Of a stretch of DNA of 64,000 nt, positions 12,650 to 25,039 are shown piece after piece. The notes beneath the pieces were generated by a model. It saw only the letters and a list, made by a program, of their open reading frames with translations, had not been told where the DNA came from and ran no database searches. Each line of letters begins with the position of its first letter. Position 1 is the first letter of the stretch. Source of the DNA: Eumeta japonica (Eukaryota; Arthropoda; Insecta; Lepidoptera; Psychidae); assembly GCA_005406025.1 (NCBI GenBank), contig BGZK01000143.1:618459-682458 (forward strand), given 5' to 3'. Made by a program: the position numbers and the translations under genes.

Positions 12650-13440
12650 TACGAGGAGATGGAAATCTTTCCGATTTCTTAATTTTTCAGTTGTCAATAT
12701 GCAATTCCTAATCTACCTACCAAATTTAATTCTTCTAGGACTTCACAAAGTATCGAGTTGACAAGGTCTTGATGATCAATGAATAAATCAGCCATGAAAG
12801 CGACGTACTACAAATATAAATATATCTGAAACCACAAAAGCTATACGGTCGATACTTGGTACGTTTGATAAGTTTCATATGTTATCCTAAGTATTTGAGC
12901 TTTTTTGTATCATCTAAATCAAAGCTAGGACGGTTCGAATATACGACAAAATGCGTGCAGAAAAGTGAGTAGCACCTTTTTACTTTATTAGTTTGGCTCG
13001 TCTTAGCGGGATACTATTGTAGCCCCAAATAAAATGTGTCTTTGCTAACAATAATTTACAAAATATTAACCTAACGACAGGGCAATAAGAAATTTTAAAC
13101 ATTTACTGTAGGAGAGATGTTCAATATATTCTCGAGACAAATATCTCGCAAGATCTTTTTGTACACTCAATTACTGGTCATATACGTTTACTTATATACA
13201 ATTAAAAAAAAGAAAAATGGGTGTAAAGTCCCTTTTTTTTTGTAAACGTTGAGTATAAAAGCTACTAATATGAGCAATTTTACATTTTTGACTAAAATTA
13301 GAACATCGCGTTATTATTAAGCTCTTAGAAAAAGTTAAAACTAAAAATTATCGGCCGGCCTCTTTATAAGAATTTATAGGAAAAGTAGAGAAAATTTGGG
13401 CTGAAAACCTTCCGACCCTGACGTCATAGCCATATACACA
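12650..13440. other. AT-rich DNA, nothing recognised
   Basis: No coding frame with splice context, RNA gene or named repeat was seen. Confidence 0.4.
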
Positions 13441-13443
13441 GAA

Positions 13444-14130
13444 TTGTTAAAGTTTACACAATCGGCTCGCCGAAGCGAGTATGTGTGGAATGCCGTTTGC
13501 AGTTTATGGAACTACGTGGAGAAAACCCTGAGGCAGTCAATAAAACCTGTATTACTGGAACTAAAATCTGGGTTCCTCTTTACAACGCTGAGAACAAGTA
13601 AACATCGATGCAGCGGCATATTAGAAGTACAACTCAACCTAAGAAATTTAAAGCCTGTTGTTCAACTCTGGGAAAGGCATGGCTTTCATCTTTTCGGATG
13701 AACCAGAGATATTGCTGGCTAAAGATAAAAGTGTCAATGTCACGGAAGCGTACTATGCTATTCTATGGCATGTTTTATGGCGACTAAGAGTAGCCATTAA
13801 AAAGGGAGGAAGTGAGTGGCCAAAAATGTGCTCCTCATGCAAGGTGATGTTTTACTTCACACCTCTCAGATTACACAGATTGTCGTCTGTGTCTGCGGAT
13901 GCGAAATCATGAACCATCCGCCGAACAGGCCAAACCTGGCCACCAACAATTACATTGTATTTGCAAATTTGAAAAAAAAACTTAGAAGGAATCGATATGC
14001 AAATAATAAATTAATGAAGGCGGCCGCAAATGAACATTTTGACAAACAAAAGTGCTTACTAAGTTTATGCGAGATTAAAAAAAATTACAAATTTAATAAA
14101 TTCATTGAGATTAAACGGGGACTATTTTGA
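13444..14130 (+). mobile_element. Degenerate DD34D mariner transposase relic
   Basis: Shifting among frames, the + strand yields a mariner transposase C-terminal two thirds. Segments are CITGTKIWVPLYNAENK near 13545-13595, then AYYA and RLRVAIKK (13760-13805), then VLLMQGDVLLHTSQ where the second catalytic Asp sits (about 13822-13865), and ATNNYIVFANLKKKLRR in place of the canonical SDYYLFPNLKK (about 13940-13995). The HPPYSPD motif has decayed to HPPNRPN. At least two frameshifts and the lost catalytic motif make it dead. Inverted repeats were not located. Confidence 0.75.
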
Positions 14131-14149
14131 AAACTAAATAAAAATTAAA

Positions 14150-15120
14150 TCTACATTTCTTTGCTTCCATACTTAGTGAAAATTTATTGGACGACCCTTG
14201 TAGTAATGCAACATTCACAGCATGCATTTACATGAAATATCAGTACATTGGAAGTACCTACACATACATTCATATAAAACGCATTCTGCGATGAGTACAT
14301 TGAGTGCATATCATCATTCAAAATATACAATACAGGTTGTCGTTAGAAAAATAGTTGATTGGCAACCAACAACAGTCACTTAAACGAGACTTATACGGGA
14401 TCAATATATTTATGCGATATTTCATCGTACCACTGAAATAAAATCATCCGTGTAGCTTTAACTAGGCCACATTGAATAATGTTGCGACAGGTCATAGTGA
14501 TTCTGAAATCATAAACTCGCATAAAAGGTCTATTTTTCGGAGACAACTCTAAAACTATAAAGGTTGAAGGAAAGGCGCAGAAAATACGATTTTTGAATGT
14601 ACTGAACGTTCATATTAAATTAAAAATATAGTGTTGTGGCACTAGAAAAAAATATGATATGCCAGGAAAAGTTTTTAACTGATTTTACATAAAATGAGTA
14701 CTACCTTTTTTTTCTTTTACCTACATTCAAGTCGGATTATTGTTAAATAGATTATTTGGCTTCGTAAAAACCTCATGGCACCTGGCTTAATGATATCATA
14801 ACATTGAAATATTGTTATTTATTTTAACCTATTATATAATCCTTATGCAAGAAAACGAAAAATCGAATAGTCAAAAAACGAATATGAAAACAAGGTACAA
14901 AAATATTTTTCATTACATTCTATTGTTATCGCCTATTTAAAAAAGAAGTTATTAAACAAAATTCGTTTAAAACTTTATACAAGTTATGTAAACAAATAGA
15001 CTAATTCATTTTATCAAAAACAAAACATGCCTTTTTACCTGTTAAAGAATATCACATCTACAAATCCTCTTAATATATTTTTAATTATCGGTATTCGATT
15101 TAACCCTGACGACTGAAGAA
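14150..15120. other. AT-rich DNA, nothing recognised
   Basis: The missing C-terminal exons of the - strand Ig gene were looked for here and in the following 2 kb without success. Confidence 0.35.
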
Positions 15121-15124
15121 AAGC

Positions 15125-15345
15125 ATGCGAAAGTACGTGCCGAGCATTTCCCCCGCGGATGGATGGCGGACCTCCCCATATCCTGGGCGACCTGGGCGCT
15201 TGTCAATGCCCCAGTTTTAAAAACGCTCTATTCTCAACAGGCGATCGCAACGTGACGTTTCTGCAATGAGGGTGTGACACCGTGCCACGAGTGCGTGCCA
15301 CGAGTGATGTTCCACTCCTACAGCGCCTAACTACAATCCGCTCGG
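15125..15345. other. GC-rich island of unknown origin
   Basis: About 220 bp are clearly richer in G+C than the flanks and contain a 13-bp direct repeat (gtgccacgagtgc). Both strands have open frames of 40-50 codons, but none has a convincing splice context or known motif. It could be a decayed exon, including a 3' exon of the - strand Ig gene, or the edge of a transposon. Confidence 0.3.
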
Positions 15346-15744
15346 CAAACAATATTAATGTCTCCGACATTGTGAATAGGCAATATACTAAAAAAAATAT
15401 TATTTTTGAAATGAATTATTGAGGATTTTTTACAAGATATGTTTTTTTTTTTTTGATTGAAAAGTTGCAAAGTAAACCGGCCCCAATAAACATGAGCTTT
15501 CGCTCTGTGAGCAAAATATCTCAATAGGTAACCCAATAGTGAATTGGGGTACCTACCCAACGAGAAACTGATTCATTGAGTGACACACAACTCATTACTA
15601 TGCAGATAGTTTGTAGTCTTTCAATATCTAAACTTGCGAATATCTATATGTGTGTCTCACATCTTTGTACATACATTATTTTAAACAAAAGATGTGAAAA
15701 TCTTTTATGTAAAATAATATTTACACATATATATACAAATAATA

Positions 15745-15812
15745 CGTGGCATGTGAGGCATCCGGCCTCCGTGCTTAGTCTCGCAAATGTGGGTTCGCGT
15801 TCGATTCAAAAT
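15745..15812 (+). repeat. Possible tRNA-like SINE head
   Basis: A weak A-box-like tggcatgtgagg (15747-15758) and a B-box-like gcgttcgattc (15797-15807) are spaced as in tRNA. The rest of a tRNA fold is absent. Confidence 0.3.
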
Positions 15813-17253
15813 TTGGTTACGAAAGTAGAATAGAATAGTAGAACCCAAGCTCGCGATAAACAAGAGAAGTAGTAGAGAGTGAAATACAGAAAAGGGTTGA
15901 CAAGGGCTCATGCCCAGAAGTGAACAAGCTTCGATAGTGATAGAAAAGTGGATTGCTATAAGTAATACGATAAAAAGGCCGTATAGAATTTCGTAAGGAA
16001 AGACATTGAAAAACTGGTCAATAAATATTGGTCAGTTTAAAATACTTATCTCTTATTTAAATAATTGAATTTCCGGACTTCGTCAAAGGTCCGAAGGACA
16101 TCCCTCAGAGCTACGCTCCTACGCTAATATTGGTTACACCACTGTTTTTAATCGACCTGTAGAAACTATGATGCTGAAAGAGGCATCAGTTCGGCAGAAC
16201 TGTGCACACCAGCGATATATTGTCGCTCGGCTATGACTATATGCCTCATATGCCTCAACATCATAAATAGAGCGCGGGTAGACATTAATTGAGATAAAAC
16301 TCGACGAAAATTGCGATAAATTATAACACGGAAATTTTCACTTGCGAGCTCCATTTTCTATACAGACTTGTTATATATAAACTGGGCGACGTGAACGTTG
16401 TGTTTTTATTACCGCGCGTCAGCCACGCCTATTCATCCGGCGAAAAAATATTAATACAGACTTCATGCCTTTGCTGAAAATAGAATAAGAAATCTTAAGG
16501 CGAGATTTCAATATTAGTCTGACGGTAAATCACAACCTTTATTATTACATACCTTCGTAAGCATTATCGTAATTAATATCGTTTCTGTTATTCATGAAAG
16601 ATACCTGAAAGATACCATGAAAGATTGGTATCTTTCAATGTACTTGCAAATTTCTTATAACGTTTAAATCGAGTAAATTCATTGATGTGTACCGTGATTA
16701 GTTGATTATTCAAGTTTGAGTTTATGAAGAGGTAACGTAGTTAAAGTTATTGCTCTATCCAAAACTGCCTCACAACTACTAAACATTATAATAAATTATC
16801 GCGGTATTGTACAGAAAGATGTGTTTTAATGTTTGTCCAGGGTAGATGAATGAGCGATTTTAAGTTTTTTTATTATAAGATCTGTACTGCAGCAATACAC
16901 GCGCGAGAGACTTTCATACTGCAGTTCCTCACTATGCTTTTCCAAGTGTGACATGGAACAGTTATTATATCGGAAGAGCGATATCCAGATGATTTTCTGA
17001 CAGTCCAGTAATTGTGTTCACGTTAGTCACGATATAAACACTTGGACCCAAGACGGTGCCCAGATACAAGGAAAGGGGATCATCATCCTTTGGTAGGTAT
17101 TCAAGTTTCGAAATCTAAGGAAAAAAAAACTTAAACGTTTGTTTATCTGCCACCCTCTACCGCTATAAAATTTTGGCAACGCCCTTGCATGGAATGGATG
17201 AGTTTTTGCTACAAAAACAACACAACAACGTGATTTAATGATTGCGTACTTAC

Positions 17254-20200
17254 TGAAAATTATGTTGGTTTTTATGATGCCGAAATGAGGGGTTTCGGGC
17301 AGGCGCAAGCGACACGCAAATTCTTCCGTGTCACGCAACTCTTGTGGCCAGAAGGACGCGACAGTCTCCGCATCGTACAGCAGACCACGTCCGTTCTTCC
17401 AGGATCGACTGTGCTGGTTATCCACTGTTATCCTGTTGACATTTTGTTACGAAGCAATATTAAATTAAATTACGATAACAATGAAATGTTGCTCTGTGAT
17501 CGTATGCTGTTCGCTTAAACGAAAATCACTAGAAATTGCATACACCATTCCTAATGAATTCAAATAATAGAATAAGGTCTCAGTAGTTCACATCAAAAGT
17601 TGACGCGATCTAATTGCGAAATCTACCAATTTTTTTAGCCGGATCGTACCCGTTATTTCCGTTTATGACTTCCTTTACAACTAAAGATGACAATGATGAG
17701 CATGTCATTACTAACTATCAATATAAAAATTCGGAACTAGGGCGAGGAGCTCAATTCTTTTCATAGCGATTACTCCGATAACAAAAAAAAATCAAGATTT
17801 TGGTTTTTTAACCAAATTCTTTTTAGTAAAAAGTTTGTTTTTTATATCACAGTAATGTATCCTCGTGACAAAAAATAACAAGCACACACTTTTCTTTTTG
17901 CGTGTCAACTTATTATTTCGATCTCTGATGCCGACTACGGTATAACCTAACATGCATACCAAGTACATTAAAAATAAATTTTTAACCGAGTTCAAATTTA
18001 GTTTCTTTAAAAAAAAATCCTTGAACTAAGTGAGTACGCATAATTTAACCAGTTGAATTAATCGAACCAATATTTTGGTAAGTTAAGTCAACGAAAATAT
18101 TGGTTTGCTCAAAATTAACGACGCAAAGTCTTTACGTTATTCAGAGTTTGGCTGAGATAGACAAATTTTTTTTAAGCATAGATATACAAGATTTAAGGAC
18201 TCTGTTTTTCTATATTTTATATAGTAAATTGGCGTTTGGAGTTTTTTAGAAGTCATTATCTGAATTTTTTTAGTTGACTATATTGGTCTTTGTCAAAAAA
18301 ACTAAACAAAAAAGCCATCGTCACTTTTCTTAGTCAAGAGGCTTACCTGTTTAAATTTTTGTGAAACGAATTAATGTTACAGCTGCACTTAGGATCGGGA
18401 TGTTACTCTTTTTTTTAATAAAATATTAAAAAAACACATTATATTATGCCCATGTGGATCAAACCGAAAAATTTACAATTTAGGGTCGGAACGGTGTAAT
18501 AGAAACGCAAAATCCTATATTTAATACACGAAATAGTTACATATTACACACCCGTCTCGTTGTAATATTAGATCTGGCTTCGGGTAGACCCCTTGTGTTG
18601 AGCACCGAACCTCGACTTCTGTTTTGTTAATTTTCCAATTTATTGATAAATCCTCTTGCGGACCTAAATACATGTCAAATTTTAATTACCAACGTTATAT
18701 GTATATACATATGTTGCTTAAAAATGAAATTATTAAATAATGACATGTAATAAAAAATCTTTTAATTTTACGTATAGGTAGTCTAAAATATGATGGACAA
18801 TACTTAATAATGGCGGTCGGTCGCCAATGTCCTTGCTAAAGTGCAAAAGCAAAAGGTCGTATCTTTATTTGTGTTTCTTTCATACGTAATTTACTCATAC
18901 AATCAACTTAAAATTTTGAACACGGTATGGATGTTAGGCTGGGCCAAACATAGAGTACAAATTCAATCAGAATGTTGTTCCTTTGTCTATTGGATAATTT
19001 TTAACATGAAAGGTAGTTATTTAATTAACCTTTAATTTTGAATCATAAAAGCTGAAAGCGTTGACTGAAATTCTGAGAATGTACAAAAGTGAAAGGTTGT
19101 TCGTTTGTTTTTTTTTTATTATTTTACCTTTTAGGGTTCTGTATCCAAAAGGTGTAAACAGGATCCTAATATTAAGCCTTCGCTGTCCGTTTGTCTGTCT
19201 GTTAGGGGGCTGTATCTCATGAACAGTAGATAGTTGTATATAACGTAGATATAATCATGAACGGTAGATAGTTGAATTTTCAGAGACAGTATATTTCTAT
19301 TGCCGCTCTACCAACAAATACTAAAAACTAAATTAAATTAAAAAATTAAGAAGGCTCCCATACTAAAAAACCTGTGTTTTTGGCGTTTTTTGTCGATTTT
19401 AATATGACACTAGTTGACCCTTGAAACGTTCACACAAAGTGTATTACTGTAGTTACTAATAGAAACAAATATTAAAAATAAAATAAAGTTGAAAACTATG
19501 AGAGGTCCCCATACAAGAAACCTATTTTTTGGCGTTTTTTGTTCAGTTTTAATATTTTTATTTAATCATCATTGTCTATTATAATCATTATTATCTATTA
19601 TATATTTTAAAAATGTTGAGTTTTAATATGATAAGGTAGTACGAAACCCTTTGTGTTCAAGTACGACTCGCACTTGGCTGGTTTTTGATACATAATTGCT
19701 GTATTCTTGGTCAAATCATAGGTTATATCACAGTAACTATATATAATCTAAAGCGGAACACTATTTAGAACTAACAAGTACATTTTAAATTTCCGATGAT
19801 TCTCAAAATAATCCATACCAGCCATATCTTTAGTAGTTCTACTGTTAAAAAATAATTACAAATAGGTACTCACTGTACACAAGCATTCTCTTCGTTTGTT
19901 TCATTTGGGCTCCCTCAAAGTGAGCGACACATGTATATTCTCCGCTCATTTCGGGCACCAAATTGTATAAATGCAATACCCGCTGCGCTTCTTGTGAATT
20001 TCCTATCATAAAAAAATGCTGTTGTTGAGTAATATACAAACACAATGGCGTCACCCACCCGCTTCGTTAAATCTCACGGACAAATAAAATGCATTAAAAT
20101 GGTTAACTGCGAATGGAATTCAAACAATCGATTAAGTCATAGTCCCAAATCGATAAGTTCGGTAATTTTTAATTTAAAATAGGATTTTAAATTCATAGAA

Positions 20201-21579
20201 TTCGTAACGTTGAAATGGAAATCATTATTATATATGTTCATCTTCGTTGGGAAAATACCTCATCGGGCTCAAAAACTCGTATTTACTTTATCATAAAACA
20301 TAACTGAGAAAGTGATGAATTTATTAAATCACCTTCCTTGACAGGTATTTTTTGTAAGTCACTTTAGTAAGAGAAACATAATACAATAAATACAAACAAT
20401 CCGATTTTAATGCACCATTTGCGTTAAGTAAAAAATTAGTATCTATACTTATGCAAGATTACACATTACCACATAAATGTCAATGTAAAAACAAAATTGT
20501 TTAATATATCGTTACATTATAAAACTCATAAACACTACATTATAAAACTCATAAGTTTGTTTGTATGTGGTAATCCTAGAACAAGTATGATTTGTAAAAT
20601 ACTTTTTGGGTTTAATAGCCCGATTATTGTGAAAGGTTATACAGTTTTTCATTTCTTACTTTGATATAGAAGATAGTCACTTAATTATTTATAGTACATA
20701 GTCATCAAAACAAAGACGCTTTTTATGAAATCGGTAATTTGACAAAAGTTATCGGATATTTTGTTATTCCTTATAACTTCCAAATGGTATACAGTTAATA
20801 AAATTTATTTCGTTTTTGAATCTTGTGTGAAAAACAATCACTTTTTTTATATATTCTTCTCTTTTTTATACATCTGTTCATGCATAATCTAAATTTTACG
20901 CGGCTGAAAGCGTAGGGCACGGCTGTTATAAATAAAACCAAAAAAAACTGTTTTTTTTCAAACTCAAATTTACATGTGCACATCTAATAAAAACATAACA
21001 AGTACCTATAACTTGTAGACTACGTATTATATGAATATCAGGTCTGGGAGTGGGATATAAAAAGGGACCATGATCTAGTTAGACAAAGATCAGAACTGAA
21101 AATCATGCAGAGATCAAAATCTATAGAGAGATCGAGATCGAAACCATGAATAGAACTGAGATAACCCTCGCCTGCAGAACCGTGGTTCAGGTCCACAGAC
21201 GAGTCTGAAATCGAAATCCGGGTTGTAAGAGTTCCGAATGGAATTAAGACGGAATCAATACAAAGTGTGAAAGAAAATATATGTTCACGCATGTGAAGCC
21301 GCGAACGGATATCTAGTAAAAACTAGTCAGTAGATATTATCTATTTAAAATTTTACCTACCTGATTTTGACAAATCAAGATGTCCTTCCAGTACACCTCT
21401 CACGATAGGTTTCTCCTGTGGTCGCCATTGGTAAACTGGATCCTTATCGTCATTGAAATACCACTGCAATAGTAGAATGGGTCTGATGTTCACGGAATTA
21501 TTGCAATTCAATACCACACTTGATGTATTTCCAGCCTGTACCGAATCCGGTACGAAAATACCGTTGGTGACTATTATAT
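17254..21579 (-). CDS. Two-Ig-domain surface protein (beat-like), four internal exons
   Basis: Four - strand exons join in phase: 21361-21579 (2 completing bases in, phase 1 out; donor GTAGGT), 19874-20002 (1 to 1; donor GTGAGT), 18552-18663 (1 to 2; donor GTGTGT) and 17254-17432 (2 to 1; donor GTAAGT). Together they encode Ig1, with cysteine in VVLNCNNS, the tryptophan in LLLQWYFN, PVYQWRPQEKP, and the F-strand MSGEYTCVAHFEG. Ig2 follows, with VRCSTQGVYPKPDLILQRDG and the F-strand EEFACRLRLPETPHF. The WYFN/VYQW/LSGEYTC pattern is that of insect beaten-path-like proteins. Signal-peptide exon(s) upstream and the C-terminal exon(s) downstream of 17254 were not found. A role in neural adhesion or guidance is inferred from the family only. 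The gene faces its probable paralogue at 4105-10676 tail to tail. Confidence 0.78.
19128..19690 (+). repeat. Moth dispersed repeat, AGGGTTC head to CTCGCACTTGGC tail
   Basis: It starts with ttttagggttctgtatcc, has ctgtccgtttgtctgtctg, then gctgtatctcatgaacagta, and ends with tacgactcgcacttggctgg followed by T-rich sequence. These motifs, in this order, characterise a highly abundant lepidopteran interspersed repeat. It lies in the intron between the 18552 and 19874 exons of the - strand Ig gene. An internal near-duplicate (ggcgttttttgt at about 19381 and 19531) is present. Confidence 0.65.
20515..20552. repeat. Short tandem duplication
   Basis: The 18-bp segment acattataaaactcataa occurs twice, separated by five bases. 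Confidence 0.7.
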
Positions 21580-21599
21580 CTGTGGAAACCAAAATCATA

Positions 21600-22430
21600 A
21601 TTACCATGAAATCGTAAAAGCATGCATATCAAGTACTAACAAATCATTTAGATGATATATGTGGTTATATATCTTTACATATTTTTATAAAAAAACATGC
21701 GGTTCCAAACTGTGAGGGGCGATGTAACACGTACGTGTCGAATAGAGACACCCTTGCACAGAACGGTTTGAAGTTTCTCGTAGAACGTGGATGCCATATA
21801 AAATACCTGTTTTTTTCTTCTATATGCTGGTAAGACGAAGGAGAGCTCAAAAAATTTTAGTATCAATCGAAAGTAATGACAAATAAATAAATGGAAAAAC
21901 AAATCATACATTTGGGCAATAGTGCCCCTATATATCTGTACAAGAGAGCGCGTCTAGCTGCTGTGAAACTATGTGTTATTGCGAGCACCCCACTTCCCCG
22001 CATCGTTGCTCTTTATATCTATTTCTCTTTACTTTGATAAAAATGTTATACACTTGTTACAGTCATTTTAAGATTAGTAAATTGAATACATAAACATGTG
22101 TTTTAAGTTAAATAAATTGAGCTTATTATTTCGTAAATATTTTGTCGCGAACACAAATACTTAAAAAAAGTATATATAAACACATTAAAAAAAAGTTTAC
22201 TTAAGAATAATTAAGTGAACAAACGCGAACTTAAGCAATGAGGATTTGACATCACTTGTGGAATAATACGTCTACTTTTGCCACATATTATGTCCTTATT
22301 AAAATTCAAATTATTTATTTCGGATGGTCCATTCATATTTGTTATATTACAAACTTATGTGCTCCATCTATGTTAATTAAAAAAACAGACAGCAAATTGT
22401 ATAAAAACAAATAAAATAAAAACTAAAAAT
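21600..22430. other. AT-rich DNA upstream of the known Ig exons
   Basis: This should hold the intron before the first seen exon of the - strand Ig gene. No signal-peptide exon was recognised. Confidence 0.35.
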
Positions 22431-22439
22431 AAGCTACTA

Positions 22440-23700
22440 AAACTAATGACTATCCTCTGCCATAACCTAACTGCCCGGACGTATTCATCTGCATCTAGAA
22501 CTCCATCATCGGAGATTCATCGGTCCACTGGTGAGTGCAGAATACTAGTGGAACTACTGTAAAAGTACTCTATTTTGGAGGGACACATCTCACTCATGAT
22601 CGCGTAAAAATAATCGATCTGCCTCTCGGCAAACATGCTCGAGGCCCCACAGAATCACGCGTCCCCATACTGGACGCGGAGATCGCAGTAAGTCCTCAAA
22701 AAAAATCCATCCGCAGATTACACGAATAAAAAGACTGACAGTATGCTTTGACTAGCGTCACCTTTAATTCCTTAGTACACGCAAACCTACTGTCCAGCAC
22801 ATTGCCCTTAACAGCCAGCAACCTGCACTCGTGCTATACATCCATGTTGTCATTTAAGTCCTAAGCAAACCAGTCGCCTAAATACTTGACCTGTGTAACT
22901 TTATTCAGAAGCACGCCCTGCAGAGTAATATGCGGTATGCTATAGTATTTATTCTCTGCTTTGAGAAGCATCTGTTCTCTCTTCTTTAGGTTGTGCCTGA
23001 GACCATGAGTTGCTGCATAAGGGTTGCATTTGCCCATCAACCTCCTAAGGGCACCAATCGAAGCGCTATTAGCACGATATCGTCTGCATGGTTTGTATTA
23101 CTTATACACACACCACTCACATGCCACCCAATATTCGTGCAGCTTGACGATCAGTTGATCAATATAAAGATTGAAAAGCATGGGCGAGGATAAACCTCTC
23201 TCGCTTACCCCGCACTCCAACCTGTACTCGTGCGAAAGACAATTAACCCATCGCACAAGATTATTTTGACTTTTATATCAGAATTAAAGCAAACTCGTTA
23301 TTTCCTTTGGCGGACTAGTATTCCCCAGTTTTTCCCAGAGTTTACCATCTACCACAAGGTCAAATGCCTTTGACATGTAGTGATAACAGGCATGAACTGA
23401 AAAGTTTTTCTTACTGTGTAGTATTGAATAGTTTACTTGAGACACAAAATAGTAATTTCGGTGGACACGATGGCACCATTCAAATTGTGCACCATTTAGC
23501 CTAATGTGCTTTTTGAAGCATCGATTTAACTGACCGTCCAGCATTTTACCAATTATAGTCGCTAGTGAAATAGGTCCGTAATTAGATATGTCGGAGGAGT
23601 CACCGGTTTTATTATTAACAGTAGGTATGACCAGGGCGCGCTTCAGCCTTTCAGGTCAGTAAGAGTGACCAATGCAAAACAAGTAAAACAAGGAAAAAAC
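22440..23700 (-). mobile_element. Non-LTR retrotransposon reverse transcriptase fragment (R1/Jockey type)
   Basis: Reading the - strand from 23700 downward gives the palm and fingers of a non-LTR reverse transcriptase: a TGDSSDISNYGPISLATIIGK-like start, then NRCFKKHIRLNGAQFEW and KAFDLVV near 23284-23560. Decayed counterparts follow of the segments for the catalytic Asp-Asp motif and thumb (YSIPHITLQGVLLNKVTQV near 22900). Stops and frameshifts are frequent. It is a 5'- and 3'-incomplete relic. The + strand open frames at 22535 and 22993 are shadows. Confidence 0.75.
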
Positions 23701-24060
23701 TTGCGGAAAGTGGACCCCCGTATGTTGCAGATGTTCAATACCGAGACCGTCATAAATCGGGAATTTTTTTAATACCATGCATTGCATTGGTGTCGACACT
23801 TCTTTAGCAATATTAATATTAATATAATCCAAAAGCGAGTTTGTTTGTATGGCTATTTCGCTTTAATGCTTAGATGTTTCAAATGAGTTTAACAACATTT
23901 TAGAATCATTTAGTGTATCTAATGGAGTACATCGCCACGTAACATCTGTTGTTACATACAACATTAGATAAAGAACAAAAAACTACAACATTTTGTATCA
24001 GAATCTAGGAAAATTTTCTAAAAACTTAGTTTCACAGTGTAATAATTAGACGAAATATCA

Positions 24061-24086
24061 AAAAAGAAGAAGAAGAAGAAATAGAG
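24061..24086. repeat. (GAA)n short repeat
   Basis: AAAAAAGAAGAAGAAGAAGA simple repeat. Confidence 0.7.
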
Positions 24087-24287
24087 TTTGGTTCCGTCGT
24101 GGACACAACAGTGTATTTCATGTGAATACGTGTACGTAATGAATAATATTTTCTATTAATAGAGAATATATTCGGATAATATTTAAAGTCCTTCGGATTT
24201 CTTGTAGTTATAAACGCACTAATGAAACGTATATTAGGTGCTGCTAAATGTGTTTTTTAATAATTGATGTTTCCACATAATCGATGC

Positions 24288-24467
24288 CTATACAGTCCAA
24301 CGTTGATATAGAAGCGATACATTATCCATTTGCATAGACTTGGTCACCCCAACCGCAGGTGTACTGGCGCCGTCGTTGATCTGCTCGGATGCCTTCATTC
24401 TTTTACGTCTCTGGCAGTCATGTAGTGTTTTATGGACATCATTGGATTGTTCTAGAAAAGCTTTTTC
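24288..24467 (-). other. Unidentified 59-codon open stretch
   Basis: On the - strand an uninterrupted frame (about 59 codons, stop at 24288) reads FLEQSNDVHKTLHDCQRRKR, MKASEQINDGASTPAVGV and on to TKSMQMD. The composition is more protein-like than the surrounding DNA and the G+C is higher. No family is recognised and no clear splice acceptor opens it. It could be a decayed exon or transposon coding. Confidence 0.25.
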
Positions 24468-25039
24468 CTACTGTATACTGATATCTGAACTTTGTCTTGG
24501 CTTTTTGACGATTATAGACCTATATTTCATTATTTATATAATTTTTATACTTCAACTTTAAATATATTTTCTATAAGTTTTGTCTCACTAATATTTTATA
24601 TATACAATCGATAGATTTTAACAAGTGGTAACAATTGAAACTAAAACGAAGATTGTAGATTCTCCTATTCATTTATACTAAAAAAACCTTTGTGACACAG
24701 CGAATAGACCTCAACATATCGGCTCTTCCCCTTCAGCAATGATAGATATGTAGCTGTACCTTCAAACTGTATCCTCCGATTTTGTTATCATCGATTTCGT
24801 GAATAGCTTATTTCCGCGGCTCGGTTCCCGCGTGGATCTATTACTGATTTCTCGTTTTCTGTATCAAGTTTTTCTGCTATCACTGTTAACAACACCAACT
24901 TTGTTTTCTATTAAGTTCGATTTATGGAGTCGGAGAAAATGTTTTTCATATTTTATATACAAAATTAATATAATTTTTCATATTTTCTTTCCATTTAGTT
25001 GTTATGTATATTGTATATACCATTTTGTTCAACAACTTA

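Noticed and set aside
15705..15911. - strand frame with hydrophobic run SLLLLLFIASLGSTILFYF as a possible GPI tail of the - strand Ig gene
   Set aside because: The hydrophobic segment is not at the C-terminus, no acceptor precedes it in phase, and the frame runs through a tRNA-like repeat.
16166..16354. 62-codon - strand ATG frame (MELASENFRVIIYRNFRRV..)
   Set aside because: It has no domain, splice or codon support and is within the expected length for chance frames.
16605..16637. Perfect 11-bp inverted repeat tgaaagatacc / ggtatctttca
   Set aside because: It is short and isolated in AT-rich DNA. No terminator or regulatory meaning can be supported in a eukaryote.
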